Origin: Corynebacterium hindlerae
GTDB lineage: Bacteria > Actinomycetota > Actinomycetes > Mycobacteriales > Mycobacteriaceae
Direction: 5' to 3'
NCBI RefSeq assembly: GCF_014117265.1
Contig: NZ_CP059833.1
Location: 1,581,069 to 1,645,068 of the forward strand
Length of the DNA stretch: 64,000 bases
Shown here: positions 9,251 through 20,716 of the stretch, piece by piece
How positions within the stretch are numbered: the first letter of the stretch is position 1
How the letters are laid out: every line of letters begins with the position of its first letter
Program-made: the position numbers and the translations under genes
Notes under the pieces: generated by a model
Database searches by the model: none
What the model saw: the letters and a program-made list of their open reading frames with translations, nothing else
What the model was told of the DNA's origin: nothing

Positions 9251-10432
9251 ATGGAGACATCAATTTCATTCCGTGTGGCCAAGGACGATTTGGCTAGCGC
9301 GGTGGCTTGGGTTGCACGTAGCTTGCCGTCGAAGCCAACTCAGCCGGTGCTCCGTGGCATGCTGATCACCGCAGACGATGATGGTCTTGAGCTTGCTGGC
9401 TTTGACTATGAGGTGTCTACCAAGCAACGAATTTCTGCCGAGGTTTCCCAAAATGGCCGCATTGCTGTTGCCGGTAAACTGATCGCGGATATCACCAGCA
9501 CGTTGCCTAACAAGCCTGTTGATGTCACGGTTGATGGTTCCAAGGTGCTGCTTTCTTGTGGCGCTTCTCGCTTCGAGCTGCCGAGCATTCCACTCGATGA
9601 TTACCCGCAGCTCCCTGCCCTCCCTGAGGTCACCGGTGCGATCGACCCGAAGCTCTTCACCGAGGCCGTCACCCAGGTTGCTACGGCTGCTGGCCGCGAC
9701 GAGACCCTCCCGATGCTTACTGGCGTCCACTTTGAGGTTCACGGCGAAGATGTACTGCTGGCCGCTACAGACCGATTCCGTCTTGCCGTGCGCAACTTCA
9801 ACTGGATTCCGCGGAACCCGCAGGTAGAAGCCAAGTTGCTGATCCCAGCGAAGACGCTCTTGGAAAACGCCCGCAGCCTGGATACCAGCCTCAACGATCC
9901 TGTTGAGATCGCGGTGGGCAACGATGAACAGATCGGTAGCGATGGTCTGTTTGGTGTGCACGCCGACACCCGCCAGACCACCACGCGTATGCTCGACGCG
10001 GACTTCCCGAATTTCCGCCCGCTGCTGCCGAAGTCTCACACCTCCATCGCCAGCGTGGAGATTGCACCGCTTCTCGACGCCATCCGCCGCGTTGCCCTCG
10101 TTGCTGACCGCAACGCGCAGATCCGCATGAGCTTCTCTGAGGGCCAGGTCGTGCTGGACGCGGGCGGCAACGATTCCGGCCATGCAGAGGAAGTTCTTCC
10201 GTGTGCTTTTGCAGGTGAACCGCTGCACATCGCGTTTAACCCGGGTTATCTGAAGGACGGTCTAGCCGTGATTAACACGAATCGTGTTGTTTTCGGTTTC
10301 ACGCAGCCTTCTCGCCCGGCGATCATGATTCCGGAGCCAGAGGTGTTGCCTGAGGCTGATGGCAATGGTGAGTTCCCGACCCCAGCCACGGACTTCACCT
10401 ATTTGTTGATGCCAGTTCGCCTGCCGGGCTAA
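9251..10432 (+). CDS. dnaN: DNA polymerase III beta sliding clamp
   Basis: DnaN forms the ring-shaped dimer that tethers DNA polymerase III and many repair factors. The 393-aa protein has three repeated clamp folds; the second includes LPMLTGVHFEVHGEDVLLAATDRFRLAVR and the end reads FTYLLMPVRLPG, the usual C-terminal tail (M-P-x-R-x) next to the partner-binding pocket. An AGGAG lies about 13 nt before ATG 9251. The stop codon abuts the recF ATG (TAAATG), so the two are coupled. Confidence 0.98.
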   Translation: METSISFRVAKDDLASAVAWVARSLPSKPTQPVLRGMLITADDDGLELAGFDYEVSTKQRISAEVSQNGRIAVAGKLIADITSTLPNKPVDVTVDGSKVLLSCGASRFELPSIPLDDYPQLPALPEVTGAIDPKLFTEAVTQVATAAGRDETLPMLTGVHFEVHGEDVLLAATDRFRLAVRNFNWIPRNPQVEAKLLIPAKTLLENARSLDTSLNDPVEIAVGNDEQIGSDGLFGVHADTRQTTTRMLDADFPNFRPLLPKSHTSIASVEIAPLLDAIRRVALVADRNAQIRMSFSEGQVVLDAGGNDSGHAEEVLPCAFAGEPLHIAFNPGYLKDGLAVINTNRVVFGFTQPSRPAIMIPEPEVLPEADGNGEFPTPATDFTYLLMPVRLPG

Positions 10433-11605
10433 ATGCACCTTCGTCACCTGCAGTTACGGGATTTCCGTTCATGGCCGACGCTTGAGCTTGAGCTGGGGCC
10501 GGGCGTGACCGTGTTTGTGGGCAGAAATGGCCACGGAAAGACGAACATTGTCGAGGCCGTCGGGTACGCGGCACACCTGTCGAGCCATCGGGTTCCCACC
10601 GATGCGCCGCTCGTGCGATCTGGGCAAGACAACGCCCTGATTTCCGCGACGGCGATCAATGACGGCCGTGAGCTGACTGCGCACTTGCTGGTGAATGCCC
10701 ATCGGGCCAACCAGGCGCAGATTAACCGTACTCGCCTGAAAAGCCCCCGCGAGCTGCTGGGAGTGGTCAAGACGGTGCTGTTCGCCCCGGAGGATTTGGC
10801 CCTGGTCAAGGGTGAGCCCTCGGAGCGGCGCAAGTACTTAGACACGATCCTGGCCACTCGTCAGCCGCGGCTCGCGGGCGTGAAAGCGGACTACGAGCGC
10901 GTCGTTAAGCAACGCAATGCCCTATTGAAGTCGGCGGGTGCCGCGCTGCGCCGCGGGTATGACGACGCAGACGGGGCTAGCGCCTTAACGACGCTGGATG
11001 TGTGGGATTCCCAACTTGCCCACCTCGGGGCGCAGTTGATTGCGCACCGACTTATGTTGGTCGCTGAATTACAGGACGAAGTACCCAAGGCGTATTCCAC
11101 CATCGCCCCGGAATCCCGGCCTGCATCCGTGAGTTACAAGTCCACCGTGCCTGTCTCCGGGACAGACCCGGCGGTGATCGAAGCCGAGATGCTCGCGGAA
11201 CTTGGGGGCCGGCGTGCTAAGGAAATCGATCGTGGAGTGTCATTGGTCGGGCCCCACCGCGATGACCTGGAGCTGATTTTGGGTAACGATCCCGCAAAAG
11301 GATTCGCCAGCCACGGGGAGACGTGGTCGTTTGCGCTTTCGTTGCGGATCGCCGAATTTTATCTGGTCAAAGGCACCGGATCTGATCCCATTTTGATATT
11401 GGACGACGTTTTCGCGGAGCTCGACGCCAAACGGCGCACCAAACTAGTACAGATCGCTCAAGATGTAGAGCAAGTGCTGATCACCGCTGCCGTGGATGGA
11501 GATTTACCCGAAAACCTGGTTGATGTCACTACCCACACAGTGACTGCGATCGACGATCCGGAACTCGGCAGAATTTCAAGGTTGGACTATGAGCGAGCCG
11601 ATTGA
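10433..11605 (+). CDS. recF: DNA repair ATPase RecF
   Basis: RecF is an SMC-like ATPase that loads RecA at gapped DNA with RecO and RecR. The 390-aa protein has Walker [17 protein letters not shown], the [26 protein letters not shown] block typical of RecF, and Walker [15 protein letters not shown] near the C-terminus preceded by an ABC-like signature region. It directly follows dnaN and overlaps the next gene by 17 bp. Confidence 0.97.
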   Translation: MHLRHLQLRDFRSWPTLELELGPGVTVFVGRNGHGKTNIVEAVGYAAHLSSHRVPTDAPLVRSGQDNALISATAINDGRELTAHLLVNAHRANQAQINRTRLKSPRELLGVVKTVLFAPEDLALVKGEPSERRKYLDTILATRQPRLAGVKADYERVVKQRNALLKSAGAALRRGYDDADGASALTTLDVWDSQLAHLGAQLIAHRLMLVAELQDEVPKAYSTIAPESRPASVSYKSTVPVSGTDPAVIEAEMLAELGGRRAKEIDRGVSLVGPHRDDLELILGNDPAKGFASHGETWSFALSLRIAEFYLVKGTGSDPILILDDVFAELDAKRRTKLVQIAQDVEQVLITAAVDGDLPENLVDVTTHTVTAIDDPELGRISRLDYERAD

Positions 11606-12122
11606 CCCAATCCAGGCCGCCTTCGAAAACGTTCGCAAGCAGGCGAAACTCAAAACCGGGAAGGCGCCGGACTTAAGTAAGCAGGGGCAGGGGCGTCGTA
11701 AAGCGCCTGCTTCCGGGCGGCGTCGCGGCATCCCCACCGGTAAAGACGGCAGGCCGCTGCGCAGGCGCGACAATTTTCAGACCCTCAGCGACGTGCTCAA
11801 AGGCGAGATTCGTAGCCGGGGTTGGCAAAAAGACATTGCCGGCGGTTGGATTTTCTCGCACTGGAATGTGCTGGTCGGCGACAAAATCGCCCAGCACACG
11901 CGCGTGCAGATGATGAAAGACAAAGCACTGTTCATTCAATGCGACTCCACCGCGTGGGCGACAAACCTGCGCCTTATGCAGCGTCAAATCCTGCAGGAAA
12001 TTGCAAAACACGTCGGGCCGGACGTGGTGGCGGAGCTGAAGATCTTTGGCCCGAACGTACCAAGCTGGCGCAAAGGGCCGCTACATGTCAAAGGTCGCGG
12101 GCCGCGGGATACCTACGGATAA
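11589..12122 (+). CDS. DUF721/DciA-like protein
   Basis: The 177-aa protein has a basic, low-complexity N-terminal half ([17 protein letters not shown]) and a C-terminal DUF721 domain from about residue 65 ([21 protein letters not shown]...[16 protein letters not shown]). DUF721 proteins in bacteria that lack DnaC/DnaI include DciA, which helps load the DnaB helicase, and a gene of this family follows recF in most actinobacteria. It overlaps recF by 17 bp, so it belongs to dnaN-recF-DUF721. The helicase-loader role is inferred from the family and position. Confidence 0.88.
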   Translation: MSEPIDPIQAAFENVRKQAKLKTGKAPDLSKQGQGRRKAPASGRRRGIPTGKDGRPLRRRDNFQTLSDVLKGEIRSRGWQKDIAGGWIFSHWNVLVGDKIAQHTRVQMMKDKALFIQCDSTAWATNLRLMQRQILQEIAKHVGPDVVAELKIFGPNVPSWRKGPLHVKGRGPRDTYG

Positions 12123-12238
12123 CCAAATAAAGTTGCGATTTCAGGTTGATTGCGAGTAGGTAACAATCGTTGAATGGCGTTCAGTGGCAGGTGATGATAT
12201 TTATATTCATTACCAGCTATCCTTTGAGGAAGGAAACC

Positions 12239-12732
12239 ATGTTTGGAAAAAAACCGCGCTAGTGATTGCCTGTATGGCGGGAATGTCTTGAATGATCTCA
12301 CCTGCTGCAGTTGCTGACCCATCGAGTGCGATTGAAGTTCCGGCTCAATCGAATATCGAAGCTGTGCGTGAGGCTCAAGAGCAGTATCGGCAGACTGCAA
12401 CCCCAGAAGAGTACGCCGCAGCCATGCGCGCCTATGAGGAACTACGTACTACGGGCGCAATCAGTGAAACCACATTAAATAGCGGTCCAAACACAGCAAC
12501 CTTGAGAGCGGCCTGCATTTCAATTCCTAAGTGGGCGATTGTTGCCTACGGCTGGAATCTCAAAGCGGGTGGTTATGTATCAGCTATAACTGCTACTGGA
12601 GTATCCGGTACCATAATTGGACTTCCTGCTGCACAGGTGCTGATCGCAATTGGAGCCATCGGAGTTGAAGGCGGGCAGGGATTAATCAATTGGGCAGAAT
12701 CTACTACATGGCCAAAACAAATTTGCATCTAG
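12239..12732 (+). pseudogene. Small secreted hydrophobic (bacteriocin-like) peptide with damaged leader
   Basis: A strong ribosome site (GAGGAAGG) precedes ATG 12239, but that frame stops after MFGKKPR. Shifting by one base in the run of seven A at 12247-12253 gives KKTALVIACMAGMS, a normal signal-peptide core, then an in-frame TGA (12289-12291), then MISPAAVA and an open frame from 12292 to 12732 (146 aa). The reconstructed leader would be cut after Ala-Val-Ala. The body has a charged helical part (residues about 20-60) and a C-terminal half rich in Gly, Ala and Ile (KAGGYVSAITATGVSGTIIG), flanked by two Cys. This resembles hydrophobic secreted antimicrobial peptides in style only; no family is recognised. 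Either it is decaying or the A-run slips. Confidence 0.45.
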
Positions 12733-12736
12733 CTAG

Positions 12737-12916
12737 GTGATTGACTTGATTTCGACTGTGCTGCCGTATGTTATCGACGGGTTATTCATTTCTGCTTTGG
12801 GCTACTCGGCTTGGTATCAAGCTGACCGAAGACGTAAAGCGGAAAAGAGGATAAGCGAGTTAGAGGCGATCATCGGCAAGAAGGAACCCCGCGCTGGTTT
12901 TGGTGAAGGAAACTGA
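12737..12916 (+). CDS. Small membrane protein, candidate immunity partner
   Basis: A 59-aa product starts at GTG 12737, four bases after the stop of the secreted-peptide frame, so it is likely coupled to it. It has one hydrophobic segment (residues about 3-26, ending SALGYSAWY) followed by a highly charged helical tail (RRRKAEKRISELEAIIGKK). This size and layout are common in bacteriocin immunity proteins and small holin-like proteins, but no sequence family is recognised. No good ribosome site is visible; a TTG four codons in is the alternative start. The remaining 156 bp up to gyrB contain its promoter. Confidence 0.45.
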   Translation: MIDLISTVLPYVIDGLFISALGYSAWYQADRRRKAEKRISELEAIIGKKEPRAGFGEGN

Positions 12917-13020
12917 TTTTTGCCCGGCCACACCAGTGAGTTTTCTGAAGCATCAGCAAAAAGGCGCCACAATCGTCCCTGAGCACTCGCGTCCGTCATC
13001 CCAGTAGGGGAGCACACAGT

Positions 13021-13036
13021 GTAAGATAGAGGGGTC
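13021..13036 (+). promoter_or_regulatory. gyrB promoter core shared with gyrA
   Basis: GTAAGATAGAGGGGTC holds a -10-like TAAGAT (13022-13027) 46 bp before the gyrB GTG. The same string with two changes (GTAAACTAGAGGGGTC) lies before gyrA at 29173-29188. No convincing -35 box is visible. Confidence 0.6.
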
Positions 13037-13066
13037 TATCGGCAATTTTAGAGCAAGGAGTGCTAG

Positions 13067-15097
<2,031 letters not shown>

Positions 15098-15160
15098 CCG
15101 CTGTCGAATTTGTGGTTCTGTTTTGGCCAGATCGAGCCAGAAATTCGACGCAAGTTAACC

Positions 15161-15166
15161 TATAAT
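15161..15166 (+). promoter_or_regulatory. -10 box for a leaderless sbnA-like transcript
   Basis: A perfect TATAAT lies 7 nt before ATG 15174, which has no ribosome site. This is the pattern of corynebacterial leaderless promoters, where transcription starts at the A of ATG. Confidence 0.65.
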
Positions 15167-15173
15167 AGGGAAA

Positions 15174-16124
15174 ATGAATCGTGCACCCCATCCCTGTGCA
15201 AGTATTTCTGATGCCCTGGGAAACACCCCGCTGGTAAGTCTGGAACGACTCGGACTCAATAAGCTCACTGCCTGGGCCAAGTTGGAGCAGTTCAATCCCG
15301 GTGGTAGCGCCAAGGATCGGACGGCGCGCGAGATGGTGAAAGTGGCCGATATTGCTCCCGGCACTATGGTGATCGAATCCAGCTCGGGAAACCTGGGGCT
15401 GGCGCTGTCTCGGGAAGCTGTGTTGGGTGGCTGGGATTTCCACTGCGTGGTTGATCCCCGCGCGAACAAGGCCACAGTTAATTACATGAAGGCCATGGGC
15501 GCGACCGTCCACGTCCTCACCGAGCCAGATCCGGAGACCGGGGATTGGCTCGCGGCCCGCCGCAAGAAGGTAGCTGAGCTGCTCAAGGACAACCCGGATG
15601 CGATCAATCTGGATCAGTACTCGAACACCGCGGCTTTTCACGCACATGCGCAAGGCACCATGCGCGAAATTCACGAACAACTGGGCCACGCCCCAGACTT
15701 TCTCCTCGTAGCTGTGTCCACCACCGGAACTATCGGCGGCTGCCAAAAATATGTGCGTCAACACGGACTGGGTACCCAACTGGTCGCAGTGGACGCCGAA
15801 GGCTCGGTGCTCTTTGGGGGTGAGCGCGGCACGCGCCACCTGCCCGGATTTGGGGCAGGGGTGGTGCCGGAGCTTTCGTCCCAGGTCCGCCCGGATCGGG
15901 TTATGAGGATCGCGGATCGGGCGTCGATAAGCGCTGCGCGGAATTTAGCGCGCACCACAGCGATTGTGCCAGGGGCATCGGGCGGCGCGGTGATTGCGGC
16001 ACTGCTCCAGCTTGATCGCGAGCTGACCGAGCCTGCCGAGGCAGTGGTGGTTATTCACGATAGCGGCAATTTCTACCTGGATACGATCTACAACGACGAG
16101 TGGGTGCGGGAGAACGTGAAATGA
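15174..16124 (+). CDS. SbnA-like PLP-dependent synthase (cysteine synthase fold)
   Basis: The 316-aa protein is a fold type II PLP enzyme. The PLP lysine is in NPGGSAKDRTA, the phosphate-substrate loop is SSSGNLGLALS, and the cofactor glycine loop is STTGTIGG. It resembles SbnA more than CysK: SbnA joins O-phosphoserine and glutamate to make the precursor of 2,3-diaminopropionate, used in siderophores such as staphyloferrin B. No SbnB-like dehydrogenase is seen, so the product is unproven. Its stop overlaps the next ATG (ATGA), so it is made together with the oxidoreductase/decarboxylase fusion. A cysteine-synthase-like role is the alternative. Confidence 0.8.
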   Translation: MNRAPHPCASISDALGNTPLVSLERLGLNKLTAWAKLEQFNPGGSAKDRTAREMVKVADIAPGTMVIESSSGNLGLALSREAVLGGWDFHCVVDPRANKATVNYMKAMGATVHVLTEPDPETGDWLAARRKKVAELLKDNPDAINLDQYSNTAAFHAHAQGTMREIHEQLGHAPDFLLVAVSTTGTIGGCQKYVRQHGLGTQLVAVDAEGSVLFGGERGTRHLPGFGAGVVPELSSQVRPDRVMRIADRASISAARNLARTTAIVPGASGGAVIAALLQLDRELTEPAEAVVVIHDSGNFYLDTIYNDEWVRENVK

Positions 16125-18718
16125 GGATCGCAATTGTCGGCGGCGGGCCACGCGGATTGTGGGCGGCCGAGGAACTGATGAACTTGGCGTGGCAGCGTGG
16201 CCTTGCGCTGCACGTGACGGTGTTCGATGGCGGGGGAGTAAAAGCTTACGATCCGTCCCAGCCGGACTATTGGCTGCTCAACGTCACCGCGGAGATGGTT
16301 GAGTCCACCACGCTGGGATCTTTCAATGAGTGGTCCGGCAACACCGAGACCTACCCGCCCCGGGCGTGCGTCGGTGAGTTCCTTGCCGAGTCTTGGACCG
16401 GCCTGCCCATCCCGCCGCGCTGCACGATCACGCGTGTGGGCCACGAAATCGCCGACTCGCAGGCACTCACCAGCGAGTTTGACCAGGTCCTCGACGTCAC
16501 AGGGCATGACGCGACCTGGCCGGGCGCGCTTGATGACGCCCTGACGGTCTATCCCCACGGCTCCCTGGATTCCGTGACCCCGGGCAGCACCGTCGCGATT
16601 CGCGGCACCGCCCTGACCTTCATCGATGCCGTCCTTGACCTCACCATCGGTCGGGGCGGAAAGTTCAAAGATGGCGTGTACCACCCTTCCGGATACGAGC
16701 CCAAGCAGATCATTCCGGTCAGTCGCTCGGGCAGATTCATGAACGTCAAGCCGGATCACTCCCCGCAGACCGATTATGTGGTCGATCGATTCGGTCCTGC
16801 TATTGGGGCTGCTGAGTCGACAGCGGAGATTACTGCGCTCTTGCAGCAGGCGGCGGCCACCCTAACCGAGGACTGTCCTGACAACATTGCGGCGGTGCTG
16901 GCGGGAACTGCTGCGCCGGCAGATGGCGTCGCTGAGCTGCGTGCGAGCATTGCGGTTGCCGTAGGGGAGCGGCCACTGGATGCGCGCGGAGCGGTGGGGG
17001 TGGCGTATCGTGCGCTGTATCCGCAGCTCGTCGACCGAATCTCCTTCCAGGATCCGCTCCCAGGATTTAAGGAACTGACCCGCATCTTGGAGCCGGTTGC
17101 CTTCGGCCCGCCGTCCTGTAATGCCCTCAAGATCCTGGCGCTTATTGACGCTGAACTCATCGCTCCACCCGTGACCGGGGATATTCCCGGGGCGGACTTT
17201 GTAATTGATGCGGTGCAAGCACCACCCCCGTATCCGCCGGTGCGCACAGATCGGGACGGTTTCCTGCCGGGGTCCGACAATTTTGCGGTGATTGGCCGCG
17301 CGACCGAGCTCTGGGTGCTGGGTAACGACACGCTCTCGCGCGCCTACCACGATGTGATTCCGCGGTGGGCGCGCCGGGTGGTAGCTGCCCACTCGCCACA
17401 GGAAGTGCATGGCCTACCACCAATGCCGGCGCGGCTGGAGCCGTGGGCGCAGCAACTGACGGAGTCCTATTCCGATGCTCGCCGCCTGATTGACACCTAC
17501 GGTAGCCCGATCAACGTCCTGAATTCGGAGCCGATGCTGCGCAATGCCCAAGAACTGGTGGCCGCCGGTCAGGATCACGACGTGGAAATCCGCGTGTTCT
17601 TCGCACGCAAGGCAAACAAAGCGCTGACTTTTGTTGACGCCATCCACCAGGCCGGGCACGGCGTGGATGTGGCGAGCTTCCGCGAACTGCAGCAAGTGCT
17701 GGATCGCGGAGTTGCAGGGGAGAACATCATCTTGAGCGCCGCGATCAAGTCCGATGAGCTACTGCGCTTGGCAGTCGAGCGCAATGTGACGATCAGCGTG
17801 GACAATGTCACGGAGCTGCGGCGCATCGTCCAGCTGGCAGACCGACCGGTGCGCGTCGCCCCGCGCCTGGCTCCCAACCCGAAGCGCTTGCCACCGACCC
17901 GCTTCGGTGAGCGCAGTTCCACCTGGATCCAGGCGCTGACCAGCATAGATCTTGGTCATGTCTCGGTAGTCGGAGTTCACGTCCACCTGCACGGCTACAG
18001 TGCTTCCGACCGGGTCACCGCTCTCCACGAGGCCTTCCACCTCATCGATGCCCTGCCACACCCTATCGAATTCATCGACCTCGGCGGCGGCGTGCCCATG
18101 AGCTACCTCGCGGACCCTGCCGACTGGCAGCGCTTCCACACAATGCGTGCGCACCCACACCTTGCCCCGTTCACCTGGAAAAACGACCCGCTGAAGACGA
18201 TTTACCCGTATTGGCAAACCCTCACGCGTGGCACCTGGCTCGGCGAGGTCCTCACCTCCGAAGGCATCGCCGACGGGCTGCGCAGCCGGGCCCTTAGGCT
18301 GCACCTGGAGCCGGGCCGTTCGCTTCTCGACGGCTGTGGCCTTATTCTGGCCCAAGTGGAATTCGTCAAAACCCGCAGCGATGGCCTGCCCCTGGTGGGC
18401 CTGGCGATGAATCGCACCCAATGTCGTACCACCTCGGACGATTACACAGTCGACCCGCTGCTCATTCGCGCGCCGGGCAATGCATCCGGACCCGAGGTGG
18501 AAGCATTCCTGGTGGGTGCCTACTGCATCGAAGACGAGATCATCTTGCGTCGTCGCATTCGATTTCCTCACGGGGTGGCTCCGGGCGACATTGTTGCGAT
18601 CCCGAATACTGCCGGATACTTTATGCACATCTTGGAAAGTGCGTCCCATCAGATTCCATTGGCGAGGAATGTTCAGTGGCCTAGTAGCCAATTGGACGAC
18701 ATCGATAGGCTTAGTTGA
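16121..18718 (+). CDS. FAD/NAD(P)-binding domain fused to PLP fold III decarboxylase-like domain
   Basis: This 865-aa protein joins two enzymes. Residues 1 to about 440 are an FAD/NAD(P)-binding protein of the NAD_binding_9 type (IAIVGGGPRGLWAAEEL at the N-terminus; VAIRGTALTFIDAVLDL and GRGGKF later). Residues about 460-865 are a fold III PLP enzyme like diaminopimelate/ornithine decarboxylase and the Y4yA group: the PLP lysine is Lys497 in ARKANK, with GVHVHLHGY, DLGGGVPMSY and EPGRSLLDG for cofactor binding. ATG 16121 overlaps the sbnA-like stop. Together they suggest a small pathway that builds, decarboxylates and oxidises or reduces an amino-acid-derived product, analogous to SbnA/SbnH in siderophore synthesis. 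The substrate is not known. Confidence 0.8.
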   Translation: MRIAIVGGGPRGLWAAEELMNLAWQRGLALHVTVFDGGGVKAYDPSQPDYWLLNVTAEMVESTTLGSFNEWSGNTETYPPRACVGEFLAESWTGLPIPPRCTITRVGHEIADSQALTSEFDQVLDVTGHDATWPGALDDALTVYPHGSLDSVTPGSTVAIRGTALTFIDAVLDLTIGRGGKFKDGVYHPSGYEPKQIIPVSRSGRFMNVKPDHSPQTDYVVDRFGPAIGAAESTAEITALLQQAAATLTEDCPDNIAAVLAGTAAPADGVAELRASIAVAVGERPLDARGAVGVAYRALYPQLVDRISFQDPLPGFKELTRILEPVAFGPPSCNALKILALIDAELIAPPVTGDIPGADFVIDAVQAPPPYPPVRTDRDGFLPGSDNFAVIGRATELWVLGNDTLSRAYHDVIPRWARRVVAAHSPQEVHGLPPMPARLEPWAQQLTESYSDARRLIDTYGSPINVLNSEPMLRNAQELVAAGQDHDVEIRVFFARKANKALTFVDAIHQAGHGVDVASFRELQQVLDRGVAGENIILSAAIKSDELLRLAVERNVTISVDNVTELRRIVQLADRPVRVAPRLAPNPKRLPPTRFGERSSTWIQALTSIDLGHVSVVGVHVHLHGYSASDRVTALHEAFHLIDALPHPIEFIDLGGGVPMSYLADPADWQRFHTMRAHPHLAPFTWKNDPLKTIYPYWQTLTRGTWLGEVLTSEGIADGLRSRALRLHLEPGRSLLDGCGLILAQVEFVKTRSDGLPLVGLAMNRTQCRTTSDDYTVDPLLIRAPGNASGPEVEAFLVGAYCIEDEIILRRRIRFPHGVAPGDIVAIPNTAGYFMHILESASHQIPLARNVQWPSSQLDDIDRLS

Positions 18719-18777
18719 TCTTGCGCTGCGGAAGTTGCTAACCAGGGGGCATCTGGGTTTCGCCCTAAGATGGTGGC

Positions 18778-19524
18778 ATGACCACGTTGATCCACGTGGA
18801 TAGTTTCAACATCACGCGAGGCAAGAAGCACATCCTTCGTGTTTTATCCTTTGAGCTGCAAGAAGGTAGCATCACGGGCATCATCGGTCCTTCTGGTTCT
18901 GGCAAGACGACGCTGCTCCGAGCCATCGTTGGTGTGCAGAAATACCAAGGCGAGTTACATGTCCTTGGCCACCCAGCCGGTGACGCTGCCAATCGCGGGC
19001 GAATTGGCTATATGACGCAAAGTGCCAGCGTCTACGAGTGACTCACCGTCCGCCAAAACCTCAGCTACTTTTCCCAGCTCACGGGTTCAGCAGCCGAGGT
19101 TGACAGCACAATCGAATTCCTGGGTCTTACCGAGCAGCGCGACCAAAAAGTGAGCACGCTCTCGGGTGGCCAACGCAATCGGGTGAGTTTGAGAGCACCG
19201 CTCGCTGGTATCGTCGGCGGGTCTTTTGGCTTGCTAGCCAGTGCATTTGCCGAAAACGGATTCCAGGCGGTGCAGTTCATGCCCGTTTTCTTTGGCCCGC
19301 AGTTCTTCCTGGGCGGCGTGCTGGTGCCGCGCTCGGATATGAATTCCGTGCTCCAGGTGGTCTCGAATTTCCTGCCGCTGTCCTACGTGATCGACGTGCT
19401 GCGAAAGCTGCTGGTTTCCACAGAAATCTACGGCGAATTTTGGCGCGACATGTCCGTCGTGGCGGCCTTCGCGGTGGGAGCACTCATCCTCGCGGCGGTG
19501 TCCATGCCGCGCGCCACGAACACT
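18778..19524 (+). pseudogene. ABC-2 transporter remnant: ATPase N-half fused to permease C-terminus
   Basis: The frame from ATG 18778 encodes an ABC ATPase with Walker A GPSGSGKTTLL, but a TGA at 19039-19041 interrupts it in the Q-loop region. Reading on, the same frame gives LTVRQNLSYFSQLTG and the signature LSGGQRNRVSL, then passes without a stop, at about 19195, into the last third of an ABC-2 permease (FFLGGVLVPRSDMNSVLQ, LPLSYVIDVLRKLL, a final membrane helix). Walker B of the ATPase and most of the permease are missing, so a deletion joined the two genes in frame. ATG 18778 is preceded 6 nt upstream by TAAGAT, a leaderless-type promoter. Confidence 0.85.
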
Positions 19525-20643
19525 TATCGCCTTGATCGTGAGAACGAGCGGGCTCTGATTGAAGCCAGCATGGATGAACTCTTAACAAGTGAGGATTCGG
19601 TATGCCTCGATGAGTGGCAGCATGTGCCGCAAGTATGGGACGCTGTGCGACGCTTGGTCGATGATGGTACCTCAACGCGATTTTTCTTGAACGGAAGCGC
19701 GACTCCGCGAACTGGGATAGATATTCATTCTGGCGCTGGCCGGATTTTGTCTTTGCGCATGCGTCCCTTGTCAGTGGCTGAGCGTGTTGGAACGACACCA
19801 ACCGCGTACATAGCCGACTTGTTCGAAGGAACAGCAGATGTTCGCGGTGAAACTGACTGGACGCTCCAGAAGTATGCGGACGCCATTTGTTCCACTGGTT
19901 TGCCGGGTATCTACCAAATGAGCGGGGGAATGCGTCGACAAGCTATCGCGTCGTACATCGGGCGGGTAATTGACCGTGACATCGCTGACCAAGGCTTGAT
20001 GGTTCGCAAGCCTGAATCCATGCGCGCATGGTGGGCGGCCTACGCGGCTGCATCGTCAACCACAACTGCGTACAACAAGATTTTGGATGCGGCGACACCA
20101 GGGGATGCCGGAAAGGTGTCCAAAGACGCTGCCCTGGCATATCGTGATGCTCTCACCGCGTTGTGGCTGCTTGATCCAGTTCCGGCGTGGTTCCCTAACC
20201 GTTCACCCTTCAAGAAGCTGACTACAGGGCCGAAGCATCAAGTTTTCGACCCAGGCATCGCTGCAGCTCTGATTGGGGTGACGCCAGAAATGCTAGTTTC
20301 ACAGAACCCGAGTAGTTGGGAACTCTTTGGCCAACTCTTTGAGTCATTAGCAACTTTGACCGTTCGTGCGGCCGGCCAAGCCGCCGAGGCACACACTTCT
20401 CACCTCCGGACTCAAGGAGGATTGAAAGAAGTGGATCTCATCCTTGAGCGTTTTGATGGCCGTGTCATTGCATTCGAAGTCAAACTTAAGCCGGTGCCCA
20501 ATGACCGAGATGTGCGCCATCTGCATTGGCTCGGCGAACAACTCGGGGGTCGACTCAAGGAAAAAGTTGTCATCACGACGGGCACGCATGCTTATCGACG
20601 CTCCGATGGTGTCATCGCTGTCCCACTGGCACTGCTGGGTTAG
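19525..20643 (+). pseudogene. Truncated AAA/DUF4143 ATPase fused in frame to the permease remnant
   Basis: From about 19525 the same open frame (open from 19150 to 20643) becomes an AAA_14/DUF4143 protein. It begins in the segment before Walker B (YRLDRENERALIEASM), has Walker B VCLDEWQHVPQVWDAVRRL and the sensor FFLNGSATP, then the DUF4143 half with FDPGIAAALIGV and a nuclease-like EVKLKPVPN near the end (VDLILERFDGRVIAFEVKLK). The Walker A domain is absent, replaced by the ABC-permease tail, so it cannot be a working ATPase of this family. The C-terminal half is intact. The exact joint is judged from loss of permease-like hydrophobicity after SMPRATN. Confidence 0.8.
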
Positions 20644-20716
20644 CAATCATTGGATCTGACCAAGATTACCCGTGTTACAACCAACCGCGGCCCGTAAAAA
20701 CCGGCATGCTAGTGGC

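Noticed and set aside
15150..15172. DtxR box before the sbnA-like gene
   Set aside because: Only about 11 of 19 positions match, including the -10 box; not better than chance.
19150..20643. One ordinary 497-aa protein
   Set aside because: The product is pieced together from an ABC signature, a permease tail and half a DUF4143 ATPase, so it is annotated as joined remnants.
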